Shown: positions 1-8,515, numbered from the stretch's first letter. The stretch: DNA of 64,000 nucleotides from Bradyrhizobium sp. 164 (GCF_023073715.1 NZ_JADPKA010000063.1:49773-113772), one strand, 5' to 3'. Notes: generated by a model from the sequence alone, not told the origin. Made by a program: numbers and translations.

Positions 1-258
1 CGCGCGGTTGTCCGGCACGTGCCCGGATGAGCGGATCAGATCCGTGCCGAACTACCGTAAAGCGCCAATCGTGAAAGCAATTATGGCCGATTTGGTCCGC
101 TCCTGGACCCTTCTGCCGATCGCCGGCTTGTGTGGCTCTCAGGCCAGTTTCGAAGCACCGCACCAGTTTCGCACCAGAAACGGCGTGAACGAAACGGAAC
201 GAAGGCCATCGGACTCGAACAAAAACGCAGGAAGGTCAACGAACCTGATCGAAATTCT

Positions 259-307
259 GCCGCTCATAACGGTCTGGTTGCAGGTTCGAGTCCTGCCGGG
301 CCCACCA
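259..307 (+). tRNA. tRNA 3'-half remnant (Met CAU-like), putative attachment scar
   Basis: The segment carries an anticodon loop with CAT, a variable-region-like stretch, a canonical T-arm (stem GCAGG/CCTGC around a TTCGAGT loop), a 3' acceptor strand and a terminal CCA. Nothing upstream can form the D-arm or the 5' acceptor strand, so this is a 3' half and not a functional gene. Such halves are typical leftovers where an integrative element recombined at a tRNA gene. A diverged copy in the same orientation lies at 5987-6035. The amino-acid identity is tentative because it rests only on the CAT triplet in the loop. Confidence 0.6.
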
Positions 308-309
308 GT

Positions 310-1168
310 GGATCAATGGTTAGCAGCTTTCCATTGTCTTTCGGTTGGAGGCGGCACCACAAATTGCCTGTGTAGCTACTCGTTGTTTTGCTTCAACGGC
401 GACCAACTACCGCTCCAGATCCGGGTCCGGCGCCGGCTCTCCTTCTTGAGTGTAGATCCTGCGGCTCTATCGCACGAACCGGGGCAACATCGTTGAGAGC
501 CTGTTCTATCGAATGGCCCACCAGGTCAATGTCGTCCCTTACGTACCGCTGTAAGAGCCGCCGGTGTAGTTCTTCGTCGCCAGGAAATACAAAGTCGGGG
601 ACACGATCGCCTCAAAGACGAGTTCGAATTGGCGATCGTTCGACCAAAGGAGAATTGCGCCGCTCATCGCAAAAGCCACCGCCGACCCAAACGGACTCAG
701 CATCTCATCGGTCATGGGATGCTTCTATTCTCGAGTCAAGCTTGCGCTTCCGGTCCGCCACAGCACCTATCGTGCAAGTGGTTTGGTCCCGAGATTCCAA
801 CGAGAGATAGGCCCCCTGGTCGCACACAGCGGCTTGGTCCGGATCCAAATCCTGCCCTTTCGGAGAGCCTGTCTTCGTCGTACGATGCCTCCCCCGAAAG
901 CTCGGGTGAACACGAGACGGCGCGAACTTCTCCGGGCGCAACGGCGGCTGTTCGTCTCCCATTGGTACTGAGGCGATCCGCACGGATTGACCGCAAGTCG
1001 GCCGGATGCTCCTCCATCGCACGCGCCGTCTCTTGGTCGCCATCAGACTGCGGTGATCATTTCGATCTGAGCGCATCTGCCGTATCGAGCTAGCGATCTT
1101 TGATTTTCGGCCAAGAGATCAACAGTCAGTCATGTGAACAATCCAATTGCCTAGTCCGGACGCCGACC
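310..1168. other. Gene-poor stretch, probably decayed sequence
   Basis: I see no gene I can support here. Open frames on both strands overlap one another, lack ribosome binding sites and resemble no family I know. One plus-strand frame (about 450-970) reads nearly continuously but is interrupted by two in-frame stops near 550-570, which would suit an eroded gene of unknown identity. The position between a tRNA scar and the first clear gene fits the edge of a genomic island. Confidence 0.4.
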
Positions 1169-3289
1169 ATGTCCGATCAACGATCAGCAGCTTCCGACAT
1201 GGATGCATACCGCGGCCTCAGCTACGTCGGGGGTCTGGTCGTGATCGGAGCGATCTATCTCGCCTCGGCAAAGGGCGGCCTTGCCCTCGCCTCTATCCAT
1301 CCCAGCGCAACGCCAATTTGGCCGCCGACAGGTGTCGCGCTGGCGGCGGTGCTGTTGTGGGGATATCGAACTTGGCCCGCAATTTTTGCGGCGGCGATGA
1401 TCGCCAATGCGACGACGGCCGGCTCCGTTGCCACCGCATTTGCGATTGCAACAGGCAACTCGCTCGAAGCGGTTGCCGGCGCGTATCTCATTAAGCGGTG
1501 GTCAGGCGGGTGTGAGACGTTTTCAACGCCAGATTCTGTTGCAAAGTTTACCCTGATCTGCGTCGTGATCGCGACACCGATCAGCGCCAGCATTGGACTG
1601 AGCAGCCTGGCACTCTTCGGGTACATCGAGCCGAAGAATTTCGCGGACGCGTGGATCACCTGGTGGCTGGGAGACGTGACCGGCGCACTGGTCATTACCC
1701 CCGTTATCGTGCTGTGGGCATCAAACCAACATCATGCCTTCAACCGGCACGATTTTTTGGAAACGGCCGGGGTCCTCGCGACAGCGGCGGCTGTTGGCCT
1801 CATTGCTTTCAGCCCCCTGATCGAGCAGACGCCCGGCCGAGATCCACTCGGCTTTCTGGCGATCCTGCCCATGCTATGGGCGGCCCTGCGTCGCGGTCCA
1901 CGCGATACCGCAACGGTTGCCCTCGTGCTTGCGGGCCTTACGATTTGGGCAACGCACACGGGCGGCGGCCCCTTTGCGACGCCAGATCGCAATGCGTCAT
2001 TCCTGCTGGTGTTGATGTTCTTGATCAGTATAACCGTTCCAAGCTTGCTGCTGAGCGCGGATGTCGAAGTCCGCAAGAACGCGGAAGGAAACCTGCGCCG
2101 CGCGCACGTCGAACTCGAGCAGAAGGTCGCAGAGCGCACGCAGGAACTGGAGCTCGCCAACACAGCGAAGTCGCGCTTTCTCGCCATGGCAAGCCATGAT
2201 TTGCGGCAGCCTTTACATGCTTTGGGCTTGTTCGTCGCCCAGCTGCGCACGCCGCTCAAGCCGGAGGAAAGGACAAGAACGATCGAACGGGTCGACGCAA
2301 CCCGCAAGGAAATGGATGAAATGTTCAATTCGCTCCTGGACATTTCCAGGCTCGATGCCGGGATGCTTACCCCCAAAATCACCGAGTTCCCGATCGCGCG
2401 CCTGTTGCAAAAACTCGAGACGGCGTTTGACCAGGCGACGCAAAAGAAAGGTCTGCGGCTACGCGTCAGGCCAAGTGACGCCTGGGTCCGAAGCGACGCG
2501 ATGCTGCTCGAACGCATCATGCTGAATCTTGTATCAAATGCGGTGCGCTATACGTCGCAGGGCGGAATCCTGGTCGGATGTCGCCGGCGCGGTGATATGT
2601 TGCGTATCGAAGTATGCGATACCGGTCCCGGCATTCCCGAGGACCAAAAGCAGAATATCTTTAGCGAGTTCTTTCAAGTTCCGACCTCAGAACAGAACCG
2701 GTCCGGCGGACTCGGCCTCGGCCTCGCGATCGTCGACAAGCTTCGCCTGCTTCTCAACCATCAAATCGACCTGGCTTCGACGGTGGGCCGAGGTTCGCGA
2801 TTTGCGATCCTAGTTCCGAGAGTCGATCAATGCGTCAGGTCGGCGGCGCCCGCCGACTTACCCTACCCCGGAGCCTTGGCCGCCGACGGCAAGGCAATTC
2901 TGGTTATTGCCGATACTCCGATCGTGCAGGAGGGAACGGGCGGATTGCTTAGCAAATGGGGATATTCGGTTCTTGCCGCTGGATCCGACGAAGCTGCACT
3001 GGTCCGGCTTGCCGAGCGCGCACAACGCCCCGATCTCATCATCTCGGACTATCATCTCGCAAGCGGGAAGACCGGAATCCGGGCTATTGAACAAATCAAT
3101 GCAGCGTTTGGCTCGTCAATTCCCGCCATTCTCATCAGCGGCGATACCGCAGCTGAACCTCTGCGGGACGCTAGGGACAGAGGATACATTTTGCTGCACA
3201 AGCCCGTCGACCCGATGCGGCTCCGCGCTGTCATGCATGAGCTCCTTAGGAATCATGATGGTGAAAGAGGCACGGGGGCAGTTTCATGA
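1169..3289 (+). CDS. MASE1-domain hybrid sensor histidine kinase
   Basis: An inner-membrane hybrid kinase of about 706 residues. The N-terminal third is a run of hydrophobic segments with the MASE1 signature (IWPPTGVALA, then many Ala-rich membrane helices), an integral sensor domain of unknown ligand. A short coiled segment leads to a HisKA domain with phospho-accepting His at about residue 343 (motif SHDLRQPLHALG). A HATPase_c domain follows (N box NLVSNAVRYTS, G boxes DTGPGIP and GGLGLGLAIV), then a C-terminal receiver with Asp at about 627 (IISDYH) and the Lys of LLHKPV. The start is uncertain: ATGs at 1100, 1169 and 1199 are in frame and none has a strong ribosome binding site. The gene converges on the response regulator that follows, the two stops sharing TCATGA, so the pair may form one pathway. 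Confidence 0.88.
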   Translation: MSDQRSAASDMDAYRGLSYVGGLVVIGAIYLASAKGGLALASIHPSATPIWPPTGVALAAVLLWGYRTWPAIFAAAMIANATTAGSVATAFAIATGNSLEAVAGAYLIKRWSGGCETFSTPDSVAKFTLICVVIATPISASIGLSSLALFGYIEPKNFADAWITWWLGDVTGALVITPVIVLWASNQHHAFNRHDFLETAGVLATAAAVGLIAFSPLIEQTPGRDPLGFLAILPMLWAALRRGPRDTATVALVLAGLTIWATHTGGGPFATPDRNASFLLVLMFLISITVPSLLLSADVEVRKNAEGNLRRAHVELEQKVAERTQELELANTAKSRFLAMASHDLRQPLHALGLFVAQLRTPLKPEERTRTIERVDATRKEMDEMFNSLLDISRLDAGMLTPKITEFPIARLLQKLETAFDQATQKKGLRLRVRPSDAWVRSDAMLLERIMLNLVSNAVRYTSQGGILVGCRRRGDMLRIEVCDTGPGIPEDQKQNIFSEFFQVPTSEQNRSGGLGLGLAIVDKLRLLLNHQIDLASTVGRGSRFAILVPRVDQCVRSAAPADLPYPGALAADGKAILVIADTPIVQEGTGGLLSKWGYSVLAAGSDEAALVRLAERAQRPDLIISDYHLASGKTGIRAIEQINAAFGSSIPAILISGDTAAEPLRDARDRGYILLHKPVDPMRLRAVMHELLRNHDGERGTGAVS

Positions 3290-3946
3290 TTCGGATTTCG
3301 GCGGCCATTCCCAGCCCATTTTTCCGACTTTTATGACGGCCTCGGTGCGCGTCGCCACGCCGAGTGCCTTGAGAACGAACGTGATGTGGTTCTTCACCGT
3401 CGGCACTGCCATATTGAGCGTCCTGGCAATGACCTTGTTGCTTTTTCCTTTCATCAGGAGCGCCAGTACGTCGATCTGACGATCGGTCAACCCGAGTCCC
3501 TTGAGCGAGTCGCGAGCCAAAGGTTTATCTGCGAACCGCGGACCCGCTGTTTCCTCCAGAATCTTGGAGGGAATGTAAACTCCGCCGGAGAACACCAACT
3601 CAATGGCGTTGAGCATCACTTCACGTTCCGTGGTCTTCGGGATGAAACCCAGCGCGCCAAGTTTGAAAGCGCGCCTGACCGTATCCTGATCATCGGAGGA
3701 CGAGAGAATGACGATAGCAATCGTCGCATAGCGCTGGCGCAGTTCGCAAAGGACAGAGAAGCCGTCGCGGTCAGGCAAATTGATATCGAGCAAAATGAGG
3801 CTGATATCGGGATGCTCCTCGACGATGTGCATGGCCTCTCGACTGCTCGATGCTTCCAATATCACGGCTTCTCGCTTCAACTCCTTCAGGACAGCGTGCA
3901 ACGCCTCGCGAATCAATGTGTGATCGTCAACAATAAGTACCTTCAT
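3284..3946 (-). CDS. LuxR/NarL-family response regulator
   Basis: A two-domain response regulator of 220 residues. The receiver starts immediately with the acidic pair (LIVDDHTLIRE), has the phosphorylation site Asp54 (LILLDINLPD) and the conserved Lys in FIPKTTE. The C-terminal LuxR-type helix-turn-helix (GLTDRQIDVLALLMKGKSNK, then TVKNHI) would bind DNA. I chose the ATG at 3946 because GGAGAG lies just upstream; a longer frame to 3997 has no such support. It converges on the MASE1 kinase with overlapping stop codons. Cognate partnership is plausible from position but not shown; targets are unknown. Confidence 0.9.
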   Translation of the reverse strand: MKVLIVDDHTLIREALHAVLKELKREAVILEASSSREAMHIVEEHPDISLILLDINLPDRDGFSVLCELRQRYATIAIVILSSSDDQDTVRRAFKLGALGFIPKTTEREVMLNAIELVFSGGVYIPSKILEETAGPRFADKPLARDSLKGLGLTDRQIDVLALLMKGKSNKVIARTLNMAVPTVKNHITFVLKALGVATRTEAVIKVGKMGWEWPPKSES

Positions 3947-4495
3947 AAAAATGCTCTCCGTCTTCTGACGCCCGGAGATCAATGAAAAATCATACACCCA
4001 GCTTCGAAACCGTCCATCTTCTATCTCTGGTCCAGCGGTTCGCCGCCCGCACTCAAAGTAGGAGCCGCGGGCTGCTGTGTGCTATGGTTGCAATCGGCAC
4101 ACATCGTAAGCAGCGCGAACTACACGAAGCGCGAAGCTCACTGGTCCTTCGTCCATGCGAGCGATGGATTGCTCATCACGTGTCTCACCGGCGTCAAATA
4201 GATGCCGCGGCCCGGACGGTACCTTGGTCATAGGACCTAGGCACCTCTCTGTACCGACCTCCGACCGGTTTACACACTGCGCCACTTGAACGATGATGTC
4301 GACAGTCAGCTTCTCCACCAGCTTTTTGCTCAGCGCGGCCATTGTCTCAATTGCTGTCGTGGCCCGGTCGGTGTGAAGCAACGCTGGACTGCTGCGCTGT
4401 CACGAACCCGCCGCCGCAGGCCGCTTTTTTGTCAGATTCGATTCCTGTCGATCGTTCCTCTTGAAGCGTGCGCGCACGCTGGACGAGGCAAGCCA
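3947..4495. other. Intergenic region without a supported gene
   Basis: About 550 bases between the divergently transcribed response regulator and opgC-like genes. It must hold both promoters, but I recognise no convincing motif. Short open frames on both strands have no ribosome binding site and no family resemblance. Confidence 0.4.
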
Positions 4496-5908
4496 ATGCA
4501 TGACCGAACCGCCACCCCGAAGCCATCGGCGGCCGCGCTGCCGGAGCTGAAAGCCAACGGCCGCGACCTGCGCATTGACGCCTGCCGCGGCATCGCGCTC
4601 TGGTGCATCTTTCTTGATCATGTCCCCCATAACATTGGAAGCTGGCTGACGCTGCGGAACTACGGCTTCAGCGATGCCGCGGAAGTGTTCATGTTCGTTT
4701 CGGGCGTCACCTGCGCACTGGCCTACGGCAAGGTATGGAGCTGCGAGGGATGGACCAGCGTGATCCGCCGCACGCTGCGGCGAAGCTGGGACATCTATAT
4801 CGCATTTCTTCTGCTCACGCTCGCCTGCGCCATCCTAGTCCACATCGCTGGCGTGGAACGCCTTGCTGACGAGAGCAATACGCGCATTCTGCTGGACCAG
4901 CCTGGCGCGACGCTCGCGCACGCGGCAATTCTGCAATACCGCCCGGTCAATACCGACGTGTTGCCGATCTTCGTGCTTCTCCACCTCTTGTTCGCGCCGT
5001 TGCTGTGGTTGCTGCTCCGACTGCCGAACCTGACGCTGGGCGCCTCGCTGGCGCTTTATGCGCTGGTGCATATGTTCGGCTGGTCCTTGCCGGCGTGGCC
5101 GAACGGCCACTGGGCTTTCAATCCACTGGCCTGGCAGCTGCTGGTGGTGCTTGGCGCGTGGGTGATAATCGAGGGCGAAAGAGTGCGCCCCTGGCTAACG
5201 TCACGCATGGCGCTTGCGCCTGCCATTCTCTATCTGGTCGTCAGCCTCGTCATCGCATTGAGCTGGAGAATCAAGCCGTTGGAAGCGTTGATCCCGCAGG
5301 GGCTGACGAAGTTGGCTTATCCGGTAGACAAATCGAATCTCGATCCGTTGCGTCTATTGCATTTCTTGGCTCTTGCGGTTGTAGCGGTATGGCTCGTGCC
5401 ACCCAATCGACAAGCATTGACGACTGCGGTGATGCGCGGCGCCATCCTCTGTGGCAAGAACTCGTTGCCAATCTTCTGCCTCGGCGTTCTGCTTACGCTG
5501 GTCAGTCTCCTGGCGTTGCTCGACATATCGGAGGGGCTTGCGATGCAGATCACGCTCAGCGTCGGTGGCGTCCTAACGATGATCGTGGCGGCGACGCTGC
5601 TGAACTTGATCAAGATCAAACCCAGGTCGCAGCCGATCATTGCACTGCCGATGAGTGTGCGCGCCCCTCAGGACGCGTGGGGCACAGTTGGCGGGCGCAC
5701 CCTGGAGGCGTTTCGCCGAGGACTGCGCGAGTTCGGATGGGCCCGCGGCCGGAATCGCCTCGGCGATTGCCAGGTCGCGAAGCGGCAATCCGGCCACGGG
5801 CCGTGTCTCGCAGGCGAATTGGTACGGCTCAAGGCGGATGCCATCGCGGCGGCGGCGAGACCTGCAGCCATGGCGGCCAAGAATGCAACCGCGACGGTTC
5901 CAGTCTGA
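4496..5908 (+). CDS. opgC: OpgC-type membrane acyltransferase with foreign C-terminal tail
   Basis: A multi-spanning inner-membrane protein of the OpgC family, which modifies osmoregulated periplasmic glucans with succinyl groups in relatives. Diagnostic is the N-terminal block RIDACRGIALWCIFLDHVPH followed by a membrane segment and FMFVSGVTCALAYGK; about ten hydrophobic segments follow. The ATG at 4496 is preceded by GAGGCAAGCCA and starts a typical short cytoplasmic leader. The OpgC part ends around residue 385-390. The last 80 or so residues instead resemble the beginning of an ABC-type substrate-binding protein (see 5653-5908), so the natural stop appears lost and the protein is about 470 residues instead of roughly 390. 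Whether the tail is tolerated is unknown. Confidence 0.82.
   Translation: MHDRTATPKPSAAALPELKANGRDLRIDACRGIALWCIFLDHVPHNIGSWLTLRNYGFSDAAEVFMFVSGVTCALAYGKVWSCEGWTSVIRRTLRRSWDIYIAFLLLTLACAILVHIAGVERLADESNTRILLDQPGATLAHAAILQYRPVNTDVLPIFVLLHLLFAPLLWLLLRLPNLTLGASLALYALVHMFGWSLPAWPNGHWAFNPLAWQLLVVLGAWVIIEGERVRPWLTSRMALAPAILYLVVSLVIALSWRIKPLEALIPQGLTKLAYPVDKSNLDPLRLLHFLALAVVAVWLVPPNRQALTTAVMRGAILCGKNSLPIFCLGVLLTLVSLLALLDISEGLAMQITLSVGGVLTMIVAATLLNLIKIKPRSQPIIALPMSVRAPQDAWGTVGGRTLEAFRRGLREFGWARGRNRLGDCQVAKRQSGHGPCLAGELVRLKADAIAAAARPAAMAAKNATATVPV
5653..5908 (+). pseudogene. Remnant of ABC substrate-binding protein gene fused in frame to opgC
   Basis: Read in the opgC frame, this stretch encodes EAFRRGLREFGWARGRN, then LAGELVRLKADAIAAAA, then PAAMAAKNATATVPV before the stop. 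That is the order and spacing of the N-terminal lobe of the ABC substrate-binding family (PF04392 type), where members usually read EAFRQGLRELGYVEGRN, LAAELVRLKVDVIVAAG and PAALAAKxATTTIPI. The signal peptide and the C-terminal two thirds are missing, and the segment between the first two blocks has diverged. I infer a deletion that joined the 3' end of opgC to the 5' part of a decayed gene. Confidence 0.65.
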
Positions 5909-6260
5909 GCGATCATTCCTCATGTCCGACGGTCGTTAGCCGGGCGCCCCCTCGCGGCGCTCGGCCTTTGCGCGCTCCCGCGCCTGGCCGCTCTTAACGG
6001 TCTGGTTGCCGGTTCGGGTCCCGCCGCGCCCATCACCCAAATTATGAGCTTGTCGGTGCTCGCCAAGCCACTGCACCAGAAGCGCACGCTTGGTCGCCCG
6101 TTGCCGCATTTCGGTGTGCGCACCAAGTCAGTGCTCTTCCGTGTCCGTCTGACCTGATTTCTATCGCTCAAGCGGCGATTACGGTGACAGTGCACCAAAT
6201 TTCAATTTATTGGCAGGTTCGAAAACCGGAGGCGAACTGCCTCCCCGCCCAGACGTCCCT
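5909..6260. other. Intergenic scar region containing a tRNA remnant
   Basis: About 350 bases with no gene I can support. It contains the second tRNA 3'-half remnant (5987-6035). Near 6175-6205 there is a stretch (GCGATTACGGTGACAGTGCA) that I associate with debris next to mobile elements in other proteobacteria, but I cannot assign it here. Together with the truncated ABC gene just upstream this looks like a recombination scar. Confidence 0.45.
5987..6035 (+). tRNA. Degenerate tRNA 3'-half remnant, second copy
   Basis: Aligned with 259-307 without gaps, this copy differs at about eight of 49 positions. It keeps the anticodon-loop 3' side (AACGGTCTGGTTG) but has CTT in place of CAT, a T-stem mismatch, a TTCGGGT loop in place of TTCGAGT, and no intact CCA. 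It is therefore a decayed scar and not a gene. Same orientation as the first copy, 5.7 kb away. Confidence 0.5.
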
Positions 6261-7058
6261 TCACCCCTCCACCCGCCACAGCCTCCACCTTTCCGGCACA
6301 CCCTTCAGCCGGTGCACGCCGTGATCCTTCAAGCTGATCGCAGATTGCGTCTTCATCAGCTCCTTCACCGCGCTCGAGACCAAAACCTCCCCGGCGCGCG
6401 CCTTAGCGGCGACGCGGGTGCCGATGTGGAAGGCGAGGCCGACCATCTCGCCGCCGCTGATGGTGTATTCGCCGGCGTGCAAGCCGACCCTGATCTCGAG
6501 GCCCAGCGTGCGCACGGCTTTCTGGATCGCGGTCGCGCAATTGACGCCGGCGGCGGGCTTCTTGAACGTCGCCAGCACGCCGTCGCCGGTGGTCACGACT
6601 TCCTTGCCGCGCGAGCTCTTCAATTCCTTGCGGACGGCCGCGTAATAATGGCCCATCACCTTGGTCCAACGCGCATCGCCGAGCTTCGCAGCCTTCGCGG
6701 TCGAGCCGACGATATCGACGATCAGGATGGTGGCGAGCGCCTGCTTGAGCTCGGCGCCACCGTTCGCGGACCGGCGCCGCAGCGCGATCGGTCCGGTCAG
6801 CGGCTCATAGCGATGGCTGCGGCGCCGAGCGATCGCTGCTTTGGCGTAGTCCTGCGCGCGCTGCGCCGTGCCGCAACGGATCGTCTTCTCCTGCGGCGAT
6901 CGCGACCAGGAGACCTTGCGCCCATCGCCGGCGCCACTGACCTCCACGGCGCCCCATTTCAGAAAGACCGCCGAGCCGACCCGCCGAATGCACCAGGCCT
7001 TGGAGGTGTATCCGGATACGTTCGACTGAAGGACTCCGATGCGAAGGAATTTGGGCAT
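6261..7058 (-). CDS. WGR-domain class III adenylate/guanylate cyclase
   Basis: A soluble protein of 265 residues. Residues about 9-88 resemble a WGR domain (GYTSKAWCIRRVGSAVFLKW, then a G-rich turn and an AQDYAKAAIA helix), although the hallmark reads WGA instead of WGR. Residues about 108-265 form a class III nucleotide cyclase: metal-binding Asp115 (LIVDIVGST) and Asp159 (TTGDGVLATF), and the AFHIGTRVA segment that in this subfamily replaces the usual Asn-Arg motif. It would make cAMP or cGMP; substrate is not predictable. I chose the ATG at 7058 because it starts directly at the WGR-like fold; a longer reading to 7223 has unconserved sequence. No obvious operon partner. Confidence 0.8.
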   Translation of the reverse strand: MPKFLRIGVLQSNVSGYTSKAWCIRRVGSAVFLKWGAVEVSGAGDGRKVSWSRSPQEKTIRCGTAQRAQDYAKAAIARRRSHRYEPLTGPIALRRRSANGGAELKQALATILIVDIVGSTAKAAKLGDARWTKVMGHYYAAVRKELKSSRGKEVVTTGDGVLATFKKPAAGVNCATAIQKAVRTLGLEIRVGLHAGEYTISGGEMVGLAFHIGTRVAAKARAGEVLVSSAVKELMKTQSAISLKDHGVHRLKGVPERWRLWRVEG

Positions 7059-7250
7059 GAATGTGCGGCCGATCGAGGACCGTTGAGCGCTTTCGGGACG
7101 GAGCCTATTCGTACAATCCTGCATCGGCAATAGAGCTTTGCCATCGTTCGGCGCGGTGGAATCCATGGGGCCGACGTCCACCGACAGGAGCAGGCGAAGC
7201 ACAGATCGATGTGCTATCCTCATGCCAGGACAGCAAGGGAGAGAGAAAAG

Positions 7251-7619
7251 ATGTCAACAAGCGTCAAGCAAATGCTGGAAGCCGCGAACGCGGCAGTCCC
7301 CAAGATCACCTCGGACCAAGCGGCCGAGATGATCAAGAACGGCGACACGCTTGTGGTGGACGTTCGCGATGCCCCGGAAGTTGCCGCCAGCGGCAAGATC
7401 GCGGGCGCCGTGAATGTCTCGCGCGGGATGCTGGAGTTTCGCGCCGATCCGGAGTCGCCGTATCACGACAAGGCGTTCGACAAGAGCAAGACCGTCATTC
7501 TCTACTGCGCGTCTGGCGGCAGATCGGCCCTGGCCGGGAAGCTGTTGAAGGATATGGGGTACGAGAAGGTCTACAACGTCGGCGGCTTCAAGGACTGGTC
7601 GGGGGCTGTCGAGAAGTAG
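7251..7619 (+). CDS. Single-domain rhodanese (sulfurtransferase)
   Basis: A cytoplasmic single-domain rhodanese of 122 residues. It shows the CH2A-type motif VVDVRDAPEVAASGKIAGAVNV near residues 36-58 and the active-site loop YCASGGRS with the catalytic Cys in an otherwise classical six-residue loop. The ATG at 7251 follows AGGGAGAGAG. Members move sulfane sulfur between thiosulfate or persulfides and acceptors such as cyanide or glutathione; the physiological substrate here is unknown. It is monocistronic, transcribed divergently from the WGR-cyclase. Confidence 0.9.
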   Translation: MSTSVKQMLEAANAAVPKITSDQAAEMIKNGDTLVVDVRDAPEVAASGKIAGAVNVSRGMLEFRADPESPYHDKAFDKSKTVILYCASGGRSALAGKLLKDMGYEKVYNVGGFKDWSGAVEK

Positions 7620-7992
7620 CAATCACCGGCCGGCGCGCCGCGTGAGCGATCGGCCGTACAGACAATCAATGTCCGAATAGACTAACGCTGCCGCCCTGCG
7701 GGGCTCGCCGTTCACAGGTTCGGCGGGCTCCGAAATCGACGTCGTCCCGGCGGCAGGCGCTCAGGATGAGGTCTCGGTTGCGGCCAAATCTTGGGACCCG
7801 CATGGCAAGGAGCCGGCCCTCAGCGGGCGTCGCCAACCATGCAGGCCGAGCACGTTCCGTGCCTCGCAGCTGTCATATGCGATCGCGCTGTTCCCGGTGG
7901 GGAGAGATATTCCGAGGTCCCGGCTCGCATGGTTTCAGCCAATTGGCACTTCCTGCGGCAAGGCGCGTTGCAGTCCTTTCGAGGAGGTGCAG
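7620..7992. other. Intergenic region, nothing recognised
   Basis: About 370 bases after the rhodanese gene. Short frames on both strands lack ribosome binding sites and family resemblance. The only functional element I can point to is the strong GAGGAGG directly upstream of the next small gene. Confidence 0.4.
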
Positions 7993-8199
7993 ATGACCAA
8001 GGCGAAGGCTTTCGACGTGCAAAGCGCAAAGACGGAGACGCAGCCAACGCTCAATCCCGGTGACGAAGCCCCGCGGGGAACGACCGGGACCGGCGAAGAT
8101 GTTTGTCCGGATTGTCACGGCAAGGGGCGCATTGACGGCGCTTCCTGCGCCACCTGCGGCGGGAGCGGGACCGTCATCCGGGCAGTTGGCGGCGCCTGA
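7993..8199 (+). CDS. Small DnaJ-zinc-finger-like protein
   Basis: A 68-residue protein preceded by a strong GAGGAGG. The C-terminal half carries CPDCHGKGRI followed by CATCGGSGT, two CxxCxGxG repeats as in the cysteine-rich zinc-binding domain of DnaJ, here reduced to one zinc site. The N-terminal half is polar and probably disordered. There is no J domain. Such miniature zinc-finger proteins are widespread in Bradyrhizobium-like genomes, but their role is not known to me. It opens a run of three small same-strand genes. Confidence 0.7.
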   Translation: MTKAKAFDVQSAKTETQPTLNPGDEAPRGTTGTGEDVCPDCHGKGRIDGASCATCGGSGTVIRAVGGA

Positions 8200-8289
8200 C
8201 TTTGCTCCGTCAAAAGAGCCTTCTCTTCTTCATAGCAACGATCAGCCTTCACGCGTGTTTTCCGGACTCTGGACACAGCGAGGCGCGCC

Positions 8290-8469
8290 ATGAGCAAGGA
8301 AGCCGGACTGACCCCTGACGACTTCCCGATCGAAGCCGACAAGGACAAATTGAAGACACACAAGGGCGACCCCGTCGCCTCGGCCGAGTCGGAGCAGATT
8401 GCGGACCAAATCGCCGACCGCCTGAACGAGCATGCTCACCAGGAAGAGCAGGATCGCTGGTCGGCCTAG
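8290..8469 (+). CDS. Small charged hypothetical protein
   Basis: A 59-residue frame starting ATG at 8290, rich in Asp, Glu and Lys, with a C-terminal helix-forming stretch (SEQIADQIADRLNEHAHQEE). It has no signal peptide, cysteines or membrane segment. Coding is supported by its codon usage, by a same-strand position between two other small genes, and by the amphipathic helix. The ribosome binding site is weak. A perfect inverted repeat lies just after its stop. I do not recognise a family. Confidence 0.55.
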   Translation: MSKEAGLTPDDFPIEADKDKLKTHKGDPVASAESEQIADQIADRLNEHAHQEEQDRWSA

Positions 8470-8498
8470 CGGCATTGCTTCGCAGCCGACCGGGAATA

Positions 8499-8515
8499 GG
8501 AACGCCCGGCGTTCC
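8499..8515. repeat. Perfect short inverted repeat
   Basis: GGAACGCC, one central C, then GGCGTTCC. It lies 30 bases after the stop of the small charged protein and 115 before the next start. It could be an operator for the downstream gene or part of a terminator; there is no T tract. Confidence 0.4.

Noticed and set aside
8..1093. Several overlapping open frames of 80-160 codons at the left edge
   Set aside because: They overlap on both strands, lack ribosome binding sites, are Arg/Ser-rich as expected of shadow frames in G+C-rich DNA, and match no family I know.
3386..4381. Plus- and minus-strand frames across the response regulator and its upstream region
   Set aside because: The longest is the antisense of the response regulator; the others have no start signal or conserved motif.
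7941..7975. Possible sigma-54 promoter (TTGGCAC...TGC) before the small zinc-finger gene
   Set aside because: The distance between the GG and GC elements is not the required ten bases.
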